DNA of 64,000 nucleotides, taken from contig OY282605.1 of NCBI GenBank assembly GCA_958298945.1, positions 31,846,811 through 31,910,810 of the forward strand. The letters run 5' to 3'. The position numbers and the translations under genes were made by a program. Numbering within the stretch: the stretch's first letter is position 1; each line of letters begins with the position of its first letter. Below, piece by piece: positions 10,725-23,099 of this stretch. The notes beneath the pieces were generated by a model. That model worked only from the letters and a program-made list of their open reading frames with translations. It searched no databases and was not told the origin of the DNA. The DNA is from Atherix ibis (Eukaryota > Arthropoda > Insecta > Diptera > Athericidae).

Positions 10725-13700
10725 TAAGTATTATAGCTATACTTTAACTAATTTTTTTTAAACTGAACTTGCAGATTTTATTGTCAACTAAATTTTTTTT
10801 CGGAATATGACAAATTTTGAATAATAATTTTGAGAATTGGAGATATCAATTGGCAACCAGGATTCTACGATTTTGTTGTCTGTGCATTTACATATATTAT
10901 AAAAAAAAACTATATAAAAACAATTTGAAAACCAACATTTATTAAGTAATTACTGAATTACAGCCCGAAATGCGCACACAAATCATCAACAATTACTTAA
11001 AAATAATTGCGTGCTGCAAGAAGTTTTCCAAAAGTTAATTTAAAATTATTTCTTCATAATATAATGGCAAAATTTATGTAAATTGAAAAAATAAAATTTA
11101 AAATAAATTACAATTTGTAAATATATTCTATTAAACTTTACTTTCCAAAATCCAAATTGAATTATCATTTCTACATTAAAAAAATTGCAAATTTTCTAAA
11201 AATATTTCTTTTTATTTCTTTGAATTAAAATAAATTAATTTAAAAGGTTTACATTTTATAAAAAAAAAAAAATATAGCAAAGTATATTAATTGGAATAGT
11301 ATCATTTCTAATATTTACTAGTAAATGAAATATTATCGAACCGTTTAGATTGATTAACAGAAACTAATGTAAATATTATTGGAAACATTTCCACTTTGAA
11401 CATTTGTAAATATCTAGCAGCAATATGAAAATGAAAAAAAAACATGCTAAAGCAGAAGGTACGATGCGTAGGAGGTTCTTGTTGTAAGGATAAAATTTTA
11501 AGAAAATCAACCTCCAGTAATTCGTTCAATCAAGCTTATCCCAGAGGTGAAACCATTGGTAAACAGTGTGTAATCGAATCGAATCGAGATGAAAAACTAT
11601 CGACGGATTGAAGGAAATTTCAAAGTTTGATTGTGCTCCTCCATAATTGATAGACTGTAAATCGAAGTCGATAAATTATTCATTGTTGTCGGTCGATCAC
11701 AACTGAATACTATGCCTGTTCGTAAAGAGAAGCCTCAAAACCGACAAGACTATCCGAAAAAGGAGCAACTAGTCGATAAGAAGACTATTTACCAAAAATT
11801 GGAATGATAAGCAAACTTGTTGACTTTAAATATTCTCCAACAATTTCCCTCAAGTCACATAATCCTTTTATTATTAATTAGAGAAGACTTTCGACGTTCT
11901 TATCCGGTGATAGTTTATATCGTTAAAAAGTTCAAGCACTTTTAGCTAAAGACATTATTTCCATTCCATTTTAAATCCAAAACAAGATATTATACTGAAA
12001 ATTTAATCGACCATACTTTACAAATGATTAGATTAAAATGTTTAGTTGTGGTCATTAATGATTAACGCTAATGATAATATCAGCAATTTGTTTATTTCTG
12101 TTTGTTTAAAACAAGCTAATTAAGAGAATTCAAAAAATCATCTTCCCACTCTTATCCTAATGATTATTTTATTTATCATGAATTTCTTAAAATAAACAAT
12201 ATTAAACAATGTTGTGATTTTGAATTGTACTCGTTGAGATGTAAGAGAATTTTTCTATATATTCAGTCTTACTTCGATGGTGTTTTAATTATAATTTGTA
12301 AAGAAATTTCTATCGTCAAGTATAAATAGTATTAATCTAAGCTCGTTTTAATGTCAAATAATGTAATTACAAGTTTTAAGATAGCTTTACTAATTAGACT
12401 TGCGGTTATTCAGCATCAAACTCCTTCAATTAAACAGTATTACTTATACGTGCATCCGTTCTCCTTGTCGAAGTTAAGCAAATGTTAATGAAAAAGTCCT
12501 GTAAAAATAAGGAAAATCAAGTGAGGGAAAAAAATCGAAATTGTTGAAAAAATTCCATCACAAAATAGTGTGGTTCTTCATAGTTTTACCTTTAAAACTT
12601 GTTCGAAATGAATACTAACGAGGGAGCGTCAGGTGTGCTCTTGTTGATCAAATATGCAAATTCCCCAGGATACGATGCAGTCAGACTTTGCAGAGCATGG
12701 ACTATATGATGATAAGCGAACTTTGCACAGCCCTAGGTAATTTTTCGTACACACCAAATAAAAAAAAAAACGACTTGTAGATTGCTCAAAAACTTTTCCT
12801 GTTGAATCATCTTCATAAGCACATATCATAAGCATATGTGTTTGTTTTGTGGATCTCTAAAAACTTTAACGAAATAAAAAATTAGTTTTTTTTTTTGGTT
12901 TCAGAATGGCTAACTTAGACAACATGCATAATCTATGAAGTATTAATATTACCGGATTTTTCTCGTAATATACGAAGCACACCTGCAGTCATAAATTTTT
13001 GTGAGAAAATCAGAAATACAATAAATTTAAAAAAAAAACAAACAAAAAACAAAATTCAATTTACCTTCATAACATCTAGTGGATAAAATAATTTTAACGC
13101 TTTGATTTATGGAGATTATTTTATATAAAATACGTTCAATGAACTTTGATAGTCATTATAGTTTAGCATATTTATCAAAAGCGCAAAAAGAATGTAGTGC
13201 TTTTAATAACATTTGGTTTTAGGTCATCATAGTGTATACTGTTCATATACTATAATGACCTACTATGCTCATGCTGTGATGACCTACTTCAATATTTAAA
13301 TATTATGCCAGCAAAATAATATTTTTCTTAAATAACAATTTTTTTTAAATAATATTTTCTAAAATTAATTCAAAACTAGTAGAACTTTAGATTATAAATT
13401 TCATAGGAATGATATCATTATCAACTACAAAACAAAAATATTTCCATTTGTCAATATTTATTACAATTTTTATTTTTATTAAAGATACAGCCAAATTTAC
13501 TCTTAAGAGAGAATATTTTCAATAGACAATTTAAATGAACAATAAATTGATCGTTGAAGTATCCTGCCGCATAAGCTCTTTACTAAATTAATTATTTGCT
13601 TTAAAGAAAATCTTATACATTATTAACTTCCATCTTAAAAGCAAATCCATAATGAGTAGAGAGTGTTAACATTAGAAAGACAATTTCGCAAAAAAATTCA

Positions 13701-15980
13701 ATTATGCTATCTTAAAAAGAAGACCATAATCTGATTTCAGTGATAAAAGAAATTTTCGAAAATATATTTCTTATGAAAATCTTTTTGATATTTTTAAAAA
13801 AAATTTTTCTATTAAAGATTTGAAAATTTCAAGTACGTTTCCAAGTTATATACTAAGTATTTTATCTAATCATGGGACTAGTAACGCTATTATCAAATCG
13901 TGATCAATATAAATGTTAAAAGAGAAGGAAGAAGAGCATAGATCTCACCAACATAGATTTACCAAGTAATTTTGATAAAATGAATTAGAATTTTAAAAAA
14001 AATTGGAAGGATTGGTAGAATCCCAGAGTTCTAGTCCATAAGTTCATATTGGTTTTAGTAAAGCATATTAAAAATACATTGCTATTAATAGCAAGTTTAT
14101 AACATTTATCCAGAAGTCGAATTTTTGAGAAGTATGATCTGTTATCTGCCATTAATATATATGGGAGGACTAACTTTAGGGCGGAGAGTAAAAGTTGCGT
14201 GGGCACATTTTCGTTTGTTTACTTTTATTCCCATTTTGATAAACCAATTTCGGAGTATTTATATGTGAGTTTGGGAAATTTCAGAATCATTAGTAACATT
14301 TACTTGGAAAAGGACGTTTCTAAAGAAAGTGTTATGTAATATGTCAAACGGAGGATCCTCTTGTATTTTTAAGTCATGTCGGGTAATGTTATTTTTTTGC
14401 TATATTTTTTAAGAGGAAATGAAAAGAAATCGTATACTTGAAAATTAAATTCGAGGTTTTGGACAGGAGATATAAATGGCGGAGACTTATTGGCCTGTAG
14501 TTTTTTCGAAATAAACTCATTCTTTAAAATGCTATCAATTTACAATTATATAAAAATTTAAATTACTAATAATAATTCTTACAATTTCACTTAGTACAAT
14601 TTATTATAATTTCAGTGAAAATAATAAACTAAACATTTTCATAAAGATTAGAAAAAACTAAATGTTTTTCTTATATAATCAAATAACCAAAAATTAAATG
14701 AAAAGAAAAAATTCCTTCAATTTGAATATATAAAAATTAGTTAACAAAAAAAAAAAAAATAACAGAAGAATGATATTTCCCAAAAGTAAACAAAAGTTCA
14801 TTTTCATATCATTAAAATACAAATTCTTATTTAATTATTAACCAACTACCATAGAATACTAACTACCCCAGAAAAATATTTTGATTTTTTCTCAAATCCA
14901 ATGAAGGTAATTTTTTAAGTGAAAAGAAATCTCTTCTGACTACTCTTCTATGTGCAAGTGTCCTGTAATTTGTTTATATTCTGTTTCCTTCATGTTCATG
15001 ACAGCGGCAGGAATAATATTAAAAAATTGATTAGCATAAAAAACAATTTACCTTTGAAATTTTCTTAAAACATTCCATCCCTGCAAGGAATTGAGATTCA
15101 AAATATAAGAAGAAAAAAAAAATTAAACAAAAATAAATGTAAATTAAAGTGTTTAAGATGAAAAATAATTTTGAATAAAGAACTTATCTTCAAGAAAGCA
15201 CAACGATATTTTTTTTTTATTAAAGCTTTCGATATTAGAAAAGTTCTTTAATTTTAAACGAAAAGTAACTAAACAAAATTGGTTTTAATTTATTTGCTCC
15301 TTTCAAGGTTTTATTAATATTTGATATAATTTTTGAGCTTAAGTATTTTTTTAAAGTAATAATATTTGTTATTAAATATTATATTTATTGGAGATAAAAA
15401 AATATTTTCCTTTTGGATGTGTTATTATAATTTTTATAAAAAGAAGAAAATTGTTTTAGTTTAAAAAATATTAAAAGAGTATTATAGTTGCACCTAAATT
15501 GCTGGATTCAAAATCAATAATATAAGAACAGACTCTAACATACCTTTTTAAAGATTATATTTAATATTTTATCTTAAAGATTGATTATACTTGAAACTAT
15601 TTTGGCTAATTAATATCCCATGAAAATTATTTATGGAGTCAGACCACGCTAAGGAATATACCAATTTCGCTTATACGTTGCCAAGGTATATTTTCAGATA
15701 GATTTATCATCATCAACACGTAGCCCTAATAATGAGCTTTCTGAAATATGCTCACTTCAGCTGCTCCTTAAGAACTGCCCTCATAGTTATTGGACGACTA
15801 TAGTATATATATATGTGGTTTCAGCAGATCCAGGACTATTCTAAACTTCAAATTGATCAGCAAATCATTGATGATTATTCCAACCTATTATCTAATACTT
15901 CTTTAGTCTTATAGCTCCGAACATTACTAACTTAAGATAAATTAATAAAATTAATTAACTATTTGTTGTTAAACATAAAA
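10725..15980. other. gene-free AT-rich DNA, over 5 kb
   Basis: No transposase, RT or host protein motifs found on either strand; frames are short and AT-biased. Less AT-rich islands at about 11540-11780, 12600-12740 and 15640-15880 could be old repeats or conserved non-coding DNA, but nothing in them is recognisable. Long A or T runs occur around 11260, 12760 and 14740. This is the longest stretch of the window free of identifiable elements. Confidence 0.5.
13220..13262. repeat. imperfect hairpin in gene-free DNA
   Basis: TAGGTCATCATAGTGTAT and the complement of the right arm, TAGGTCATTATAGTATAT, match at 16 of 18 positions around a short loop. A further GATGACCTAC lies at 13279-13288. No TSD or coding content; possibly a small MITE remnant. 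Confidence 0.4.
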
Positions 15981-15984
15981 CCAC

Positions 15985-17257
15985 AATGCACCACCATAAC
16001 TGGCAGTTTACAGTCAGCAACTAGTTACAAGCTGATTACTCCAACTGTTAGTGGTGAGGACTATCTAAACCTCTACTGTCATAAGCAGTGACAGCGCCCG
16101 AGATAATTACCAGTATCTCCCACCAGCGATCCGTAGCAGGTACCCGCGATAAGGGTATTAATCACAACCTCTGTGTTGCTGCCTAAGGCGCCACACCATT
16201 GTCGGGCACAGTGTGTTTTAACAACATGTGGCACCCCGATTCCCGTAGTACGAATTTTTGTTTTAAGAGTACTTCGGTTTGTACTCCGCTCATTGAGCTA
16301 CGGTAAGGAATTTTGTAAATCCCCAGGCACCGCAAAGCCAGCTCAGGTACGCGGGTTCGCCAAGATCCGAAAGTACAACCGGAATCGACCACTCTGCGTG
16401 TCAATCACACACTCATTCACGCACCATTCTCGATCTTCTCTCAAAAAGTGCTACGGCAAATATATTAAGCCATTCATACCTTTCTCTTATACCTAACACA
16501 CCACTTACATCCACACTCTCATCCTTCACCATGATTCCATATGCACCTAATTGACGCAAATCTCCGTACAGGCCACACTCAATGAGAAGGTGCTTGGCAC
16601 TCCCCTTCGCCGCCCCACAAGGGCATATAGCCTCCGCAGCTAGACCACACCTGTACAGGAACACATTCATACTGCCATGTCCCGTGAGTAAATAACCAAG
16701 GTACAGACCAAATTCAAATCCATACGCAGATGTAAAGGACACATCCGAAATAAACATGTGCGGCCATCTGCCAATCACACTTTCATGCCATCGACGTTGC
16801 CAAATTTCATACATTCTGTTCAGGACTAGTACACGCCGCTGGCGTGGATTAAGATCCTGAACCTCTTCATTCAAAACCGAACAACCAGCAAGCGGGATAC
16901 CTCGCCGTAGACGGTAGTCAATGCTTCCACGCAGCACCTCCAGGGCCCATGGAATTTCTCCCATGAGCCTCTGCATCGCACCGGTTGACACGGATCTACA
17001 TACATTCAAACATGCACACAAAGCCAGACGCTAAGCTGAATTTATGCCCACCCTTGCATACTGGTGGCGCATAATGTCAGCCCACACACACGGTGCATAC
17101 ATTGCACATGGAACAAATACACCCTTGAACAGGACTTTCACCGCTCTGGGTCGAAGTCCCCATTCTTTCCGAAAAATTTGCACCAGCATTCCAACCAAAC
17201 CGGCTATGCGCCTACTCAGTTGTTGCAAGTGAGGTCGAAAGTTCAGCCTGAAAAAAG
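15985..17257 (-). mobile_element. 5'-truncated R1-clade LINE, 3' part of ORF2
   Basis: On the minus strand one frame runs from about 17257 to 16413 and is broken only by a stop at 17031. It reads LNFRPHLQQLSRRIAGLVG, then FRKEWGLRPRAVKVLFKG and VPCAMYAPCVW, the thumb region after the RT domain in R1-clade LINEs. Next come RSVSTGAM.RLMGEIPWALE, RQRRVLVLNRMYEIWQRRW and a C-terminal CPCG...KHLLIEC cysteine-histidine motif. The RT catalytic domain and endonuclease are missing through 5' truncation, normal for LINE copies. About 16000-16410 would be the 3' UTR; no poly-A tail or clear 3' end is visible. The body is more GC-rich than its surroundings. It lies in the same orientation as the rosa-type transposase it interrupts. 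Confidence 0.8.
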
Positions 17258-17324
17258 GATGAGGCTCTCTTTCATCTGAGTGGTGTTTATTTACCGCACC
17301 ACTCAGATGAAAGTGAGCCTCATC
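17258..17324. repeat. 28 bp inverted duplication at the LINE 5' junction
   Basis: 17258-17285 and 17297-17324 are complements at 27 of 28 bases (arm begins CACCACTCAGATGAAAG) around an 11-base loop. The right arm is normal rosa-type transposase sequence (SDEAHFHLSGA); the left arm is its inverted copy, sitting exactly between target DNA and LINE sequence. Confidence 0.8.
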
Positions 17325-17909
17325 GGAGAAGATGATTTTCCTAAAAAAATCGTTATCGTTTTCAAGTTTTTCCAAGACAAAATCAGCAAATTCACAATGT
17401 TTACGGTGATCCAATAGTTTTAGTTCTTGAGTGATAATAATTTAATATGGATGCAAGCCCAAATCCTTTCTCCAAATCCGCCAGGTTGTGGTTTGAGACA
17501 GTCCCAATTCTTGAGAACGTCTTGGAATCGACAAATTGCGGTCTTCAGCAACACTAGCCTGAACGGCAGCAATATTTTCATTTCTTCGAGCAGTTTTTTA
17601 TCTTATTGGCACTCGAACATTATGCAAAGAAAATGTATGCTCGAAATTTTAACAATTTGACAAATAGTGAGTACAGTTAGACGATTATTACGACCATAAA
17701 GTGGCAAAAGCGCACGAAAAGTTGCAATTGGAGAACGATTATTTTGATAATAAAATTGAATAATTTGTAAATGTTGTTTTTGCGTATATCTCTTTATGAT
17801 GAAATTGTAAATATTACTAAATACAATATAAAAAAATGACAGATCATGACATATTACAAATGACCGAAACGTCACTTAGAAATCATATCACTCTTATTGG
17901 AAAACCCTA
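17286..17909 (-). pseudogene. rosa-type (D,D41D) mariner, 5' half
   Basis: A TIR-like end (AGGGTTTTCCAATAAGAGTG on the minus strand) lies near 17908 beside TA. The coding strand then gives KRYTQKQHLQIIQFYYQNN, FRALLPLYGRNNR, ENIAAVQASVAEDRNLSIP, RRSQELGLSQTTTWRI and LDHRKHCEFADFVLEKLEN, ending in the first catalytic block KIIFSDEAHFHLSGAVNKH. This order matches the N-terminal half of D,D41D transposases: paired helix-turn-helix regions, then the first catalytic D. At least one stop and frameshifts are present. The 3' half, which should lie beyond the LINE at lower coordinates, was not found, so target DNA was probably lost at insertion. Confidence 0.8.
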
Positions 17910-18355
17910 TACTATAAGCATTCTTGAATAAATCTGAAAATAGACTATAACTTTTTGCAACAAAATTTTTGTATAATTTTTATTTGACAGAAATTTGTAT
18001 GCTCTGACATAAATATATTTTGTAGTTCTGGCATGTGTCCTGAATGTGAGCGCACTCAAAGGCGGACTTCCTGTTTGACAGTTTATCCAATCTGATTTTT
18101 AGGAAACTAAAGTTTAATAAAAAAATACTTTTAACTAAAATTTTAATACAATAAGATTTAAATATTTTTATAATGTCTATATTTTCATATTATTTATAAA
18201 GTATATTATTATTTATCACGTGACTTCTTAAAATACGTCATCCTTTTAAGGACATTTTTCAAGGGTATTTTCGCACATTTCGGGATGTAATTTTGCCAAT
18301 TTTTGATAATTTGTTAATCTTAAATGCTTTGTATTTTAAAAATTATTGGGTGTAT

Positions 18356-19619
18356 GCAAAAGTTTAGACCGTTTTTTACATTAAACATTTATTTTTTTGA
18401 TTTGTATTATTTATTTAATCAATTATATAATTTTCGTCCGTTCGTATAACCTTCTTCCATCTTTCTATCAACTTATCATTAGAGTAAAATTCCGTGGATT
18501 TTGATGCGAAAAATACATTGAAGGGATGTTTTTACCTGCTCTATTGTATCAAATTTTTTATCATTTAAAAAATTTTGCAGTGATCGGAATAAATGAAAGT
18601 CGGAAGGAGCATGATCTAGAGAATACGGTGGATGCTTGATAACATCCTAATTCAACTCATTCAGCTTGTGTTGGGTCATCATAGCCACATGTGGTCTCGC
18701 GTTGTCGTGATGAAACACTACCTCTTTTCTGTTTACCAATTCTGGTGTATCTTTTTGAAGGGCGATGTTCAATTTGGATAATTGCTGACAATATAGTCCT
18801 GCTCTAATTGTCTGATTGCGTTCCAAGAGTTCAAAATACACAATACCCTCACAATCCCACCAAATACAAAGCATTACTTTTTTTGATGGATTTCGGCTTT
18901 CGAAGTTGTTATTGGGGCTTGTCCAGGTATAGCCCAATGTTTTTTTCTTGTCACGTTGTTGTACACGACCCATTTCTCATCTGCCGTTACAAAACGATGC
19001 AAAAAAGGTTCATGTTTTTTTCTCGCACTCAAAGCAACGCACGTTGAAACACGATCCAATAAATTGGCAGCCGACAATTGATGAGGTATCCAAACATCGT
19101 CCCGCGAAACCATCCCCATACGCTTCAAATGTCTTAATACGGTTGTTTGGTTGACTCCCATCATCGACGCCATCTCCCTCGTGGTTAGACGTGGATTGGT
19201 GTCCATTATGACTTTTAACTTGTCGTCAAGAGACTTCAATGGCCACCCGGTACGTGGTTTATCAATTAGTGAAAAATCCCCAGATCTGAATTTTGTAAAC
19301 CATCTTCCTACCTGTAGAACTTTGATGACATCTACTCTAAACACTTCGCAAATTTTTTTGGTTGCCACACTCGCGGTATTGTCTTTACGGAATTCATAAA
19401 GTAAACAATGACTTAAATACACTTTATCGACCGACATTTTGAAAAAATACAAGGGCTCTTCGCTGTACTCTGGCCAGGCCAAAACTGAATAGAAAGTAGA
19501 GAGAAAGCATCCTTTATACAATGGTATCATTTAAAAGAAGATACTTTTCATCATTTCTGAAAAAAAAATTTTTTTACCTAGGATCATAAAAAACGGGCAT
19601 AACTTTTACATACACCCAA
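18356..19619 (-). mobile_element. cecropia-like mariner, full length, TA duplication
   Basis: The left TIR TTGGGTGTATGCAAAAGTTT and the complement of the right TIR, TTGGGTGTATGTAAAAGTTA, are followed on both sides by CCGTTTTTTA. TA flanks lie at 18354-18355 and 19620-19621. The length is 1.26 kb. A truncated relative lies at 38213-39229. Confidence 0.9.
18415..19437 (-). pseudogene. cecropia-like mariner transposase pseudogene
   Basis: The family start is the ATG at 19437 (MSVDKVYLSHCLLYEF). N-terminal HTH regions (residues ~1-105) include TTREMASMMGVNQTTVLRHL; WIPHQL is the linker. The first catalytic D survives but its E is in an altered context (VTADEKW). A frameshift near 18895 follows AEIHQKK, and the frame resumes VMLCIWWDCEGIVYFELL, then FHHDNARPH with the second catalytic D. 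A tryptophan codon has become TAG (NELN*D) just before the third motif (HAPSDFHLF), and another frameshift near 18510 precedes KLIERWKKVI..DENYIID. The family resembles the transposase part of primate SETMAR; no SET domain is nearby. Confidence 0.85.
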
Positions 19620-19621
19620 TA

Positions 19622-21924
19622 TCTGCGTAATGGCAATTTTTTCAACATAATTTTACAAGAAAAAAAATAAAGCAAAAAATTTATCATATTGTGTAGATTA
19701 TGCAACCGCTTTGTTAAAACCACATATGATCCAGATTAAAATTTTTAAGTTCAAGCCAAGAAAAAATTGGTTGTCGTATGGTCATAATCCTCAAAATTAA
19801 CATAAACAGTCTCTACTTCTTCATTTTCAGACAAATAATATATATGCCTATGACACCTTCAGGCAAAAATGCACATCAGGCAGTTACTTTTTGCCGATAC
19901 AATGGCTTTATCGCAGTTATTTATGATTTTTAGAGTCCCATATAAGATTAACCAAACGAGAAATTAGCCTTATTGTTAAAGAAAATTTTTTGGGAAACGT
20001 GGCTACGACAGAATTTCCACATTTGCAGAAAGTATTTACAATTTAAAAACTCATTGAATAGTAATAAAAGGATCTGTAAAGGAAAATAGAAAATTTTAAT
20101 TTTAAAAAACGTTACTTACACAAAAAATTTAAAAAAAATTTATTTTTATATTTATTATTAATCATTATTTGACATTTTTTAGCAAAAAAAAATCAATCAT
20201 TATAATTTTAAAACTTAAATTAATAGCAAAATTATACGATTGATTTAAGATTGTTTTCTATGAAAAATTTATCACACATAATAAATTATCCTCTCAATAA
20301 TATTGTTTTCTTTTGCTGAATTCATTTCAGGTGATTCGTAGAACTGAAATGTTAAATTGGAACGACATCTTAACGCCATTTGGCAATAATAATAATATAT
20401 ACCATATCCGATAGGATGTATGAAAAGAACTAATGAATAAATAATGTCACTTGAACATGTATCAATATATTGTGGTGATGCCATTAGGCATATGCACATA
20501 ACATGAATAACTTTTTTAACAAAGAAACAAAAATCAACAAATATTCCACCCCATTTAATCGATAATAGTTTCGATATTTCGAAAGTGGACCAAAAGTAAT
20601 AAGAAAAAAAAAATTGGGAAAGCCAAGAATAAAAAAATCTTAAGAAAAGTAGATGAATGAGAAATTGTGAAAAGTTGCGTTCATAAGCTTCCATTTTAAT
20701 ATAGTGCCACCCATTTTGATGGACATATAAAAAATCCTTGTAATTTTTCTTTCCGTAGACAAAAAAAGAAAAAAACATAAATAAAAACCTGAATATACTA
20801 AAAATAAATAAGTTTATATTTTGCTATTTCGGCAGAACGGGAATGTTCATTCGACTGAACAAAGTGCCAAGGGCCCTATTTCTACTAGTGCCGATAATGA
20901 ACACAAGCTGTCGTTCCTGGATCGTGTATAGAAGAAAGTTTACAAATAGCTTACGAACAGTAGTCCTTTTGCCCTCGACTATCGACAGTAAGGTTTTTTA
21001 TCTTTTTCTCGGCAAATTGTTCAACCTAAAATCCTTTCGATGTAGTAGCAAATAGACCTGATACAGCATTAATAGAACATTCAATTTTCAGGTTGATTTT
21101 CGTATAACATTTTCAGGGCCTAAAGCAATATTCAAATTTATATACTAACAACAACAAAAAAGGTAACAAAATACCAAGAAGGAAAAAAAAACTTTTAATA
21201 ATATCGACCTTTGACCATAAGGATTAAATTAAAAAACAAAAAAAGAATAACATGAAAAATCATAAAATAAAAATGCAAATAAAATTCCAATTGAAGGATT
21301 TTATTTGCGTTAAACTTAATTCGATTTATGCACGAACAATTTTGGCATATTGCAAGGAAATCAATTCGAATTATTTGTACTGTAAAACGCAGTGGTCGGT
21401 CATTTTAGACCATTACTGTCACTGATTTATGCATTAAAATTTGGAAAGAGTATCTTTTTGTTAGTATTATTTTTATTGTTATTCGTGATATGCAAATGAT
21501 AAGAATAAGGATCAGAAAAATGACTATGAATTGTTGAATCAACGATTTGAAAAGTGAGCTACGTGCGAATTTTCAAACCAATCTGATTGGATTTGATGGT
21601 CTATAAATCGAAAAAAATTTGTTTTTTTTTTTGTTGTTTTCTTAAATATCAAAATAGTACTAAAAATATACTCTTATTCGAAAAAAAAAATAGGAATGTT
21701 TGCAAAAAATAAAATCTGATAAAAGACCTGATAGAGGACTCTATACATCTTTTCGAGGATTTTTTGTTGTTGTTTTGTTATATTTTAATAAAAGATATAA
21801 TAATAAATTTTTAATGATAATCCTTAAGAAAATAGCTAATACAATTTTATGTACGGTTATGGACTTATATGCCGATTACAATTTATTAAGATTTTTCTCT
21901 TTAAGTGAATTATTCAATTTGTCT
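19622..21924. other. no recognisable gene; one long hydrophobic frame
   Basis: A 168-codon minus-strand frame (20272-20778) is rich in F, Y, I and L with several hydrophobic stretches. It has no motif I recognise from chemoreceptors or other membrane families, and its composition follows the local AT bias, so chance is likely. 20840-21060 is less AT-rich with an unassigned 70-codon frame. The rest is AT-rich filler. Confidence 0.4.
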
Positions 21925-22120
21925 AAGTGATGGCAATACACTTCAGAATTGTTCGTTGTGTTGCTCGGTAGAAGCTCAAAATAAACGATTCCTTTGAAAT
22001 CCCACCACACAGATAGCATAACCTTTTTTGATGAATATTGGCTTTCGAAGTGCTTTGAGCCGGTTCATCTTTTCGACTCCAGGATCTTTTGTGCTTAACA
22101 TTGTTGTAGATAGATAACAA
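21925..22120 (-). pseudogene. cecropia-like mariner transposase fragment
   Basis: The minus strand reads YNNVKHKRSWSRKDEPAQST, then SKANIHQK; after a one-base shift it reads VMLSVWWDFKGIVYFELL and EVYCHHLDKLN. This is the catalytic-core segment between the first and second aspartates. It differs from the 18356 copy (SWSRKDEPAQ against HWAIPGQAP), so it is another lineage. No TIR is visible; the fragment abuts a rosa-type fragment of opposite orientation. Confidence 0.75.
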
Positions 22121-22159
22121 ACTGTGAGAAATTTAAAAAAAAATGTGCAAATATCGAAT

Positions 22160-22750
22160 GCCATCATGTCAACTTGTAGACAAATTCGTGAAGCGAGTTC
22201 GCCAAAGAAACTCGTTCCCGCTCTAATACAGTGCGTACGACCGAGAATATTGCCGCCGTTGCTGTCAACAAACAAAATTGTCGTATCTGGGGCTCAGAAA
22301 ATCCATACGTCACTATGGAAAAACCGATGCATCCATAACGAGTCACGGTTTGGTGCAGATTTTGGACTGGAGGCATCATTGGCCCGTTTTTCTTCGAAAA
22401 CGATGAAGGAGCCGCCGTTACGGTCAATGGTGAGCGCTATTGTGGCATGCACAACGAATTTTTGTTTATAAAAGTTGAAGAGAATGGCATGGACGACATT
22501 TAGTTTTAACAGGACAGGACCACCTGCCACACAGCCAACGTAACAATCCAACTTTTGGGCACTGCTTTCGAAAACCGAATAATCAGGCAAAATTCTGATG
22601 TCAATTGGCCGCCTCGGAGGTGTGATTTGAGCCCGTTGGATTATTTTCTGTGTGGAGCCGTTCAGAATAAATGTAAAGCAAGGATAAATTTGACACGAAA
22701 TCAAAGTTGCCATTGAAGAGATGGTCCACTGTTTTAAATGGTCCACCCTG
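22160..22750 (+). pseudogene. rosa-type (D,D41D) mariner, 3' half
   Basis: The plus strand gives VNKQNCRIWGSENPYVTMEK, VTVWCRFWTGGIIGPFFFEN, DEGAAVTVNGERYCGM and VEENGMDDI. The second catalytic block reads QDRTTCHTANVTIQLLGTAF (family QDGATCH), followed by RIIRQNSDVNWPPRRCDLSP and LDYFLCG with the third aspartate. A deletion joins ENIAAV directly to VNKQNC, removing the first catalytic D. Several stops are present. The 3' end complement, CAGGGTGGACCATTTAAAA, is followed by TA at 22751-22752. Its reverse-strand frame of 161 codons is only a shadow. Confidence 0.85.
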
Positions 22751-23099
22751 TACATATGATTATGCGGCTTAAGTGTCAAGTAGGTTGTAAGAAAACATAA
22801 TTAAATTCTCTGTTGGGAAACAAAGGAATTACTTTCTTGATAGCCCAATAATATGTGTTAATTTCTAGGTTATGTGAAAATAGGATAGTACAAACCACTT
22901 ACGAGTATTAAAGTACTGGTCCAGTGATGTTTGCCTTGTAGTCCTTTCAATTTATTCGTAAATAATAGTATAGCATGGAATAGTTTCGCAAATCGTTCTG
23001 GATCAAGATCTTAAGCCTAGAAGCCAGCTAAACCGTTTTCGATCATATTTAAATATACTTTTTTTTTATAAAAGGGTGTTCTTTCGTCAGGTCCTCGAG

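Noticed and set aside
16173..16496. 107-codon plus-strand frame in GC-richer DNA
   Set aside because: It lies opposite the LINE C-terminus and 3' UTR; the family motifs are on the minus strand.
18874..19530. Possible SETMAR-type fusion gene, since the transposase is cecropia-like with extra N-terminal residues
   Set aside because: The extra 31 residues are read-through of the element's leader; no SET domain or host exon lies nearby and the element has its own TIRs and TA flanks.
22294..22779. 161-codon minus-strand frame, longest in that area
   Set aside because: It is the antisense shadow of a rosa-type transposase; the plus strand carries the conserved NWPPRRCDLSPLDYF and VNKQNCRIWG blocks.
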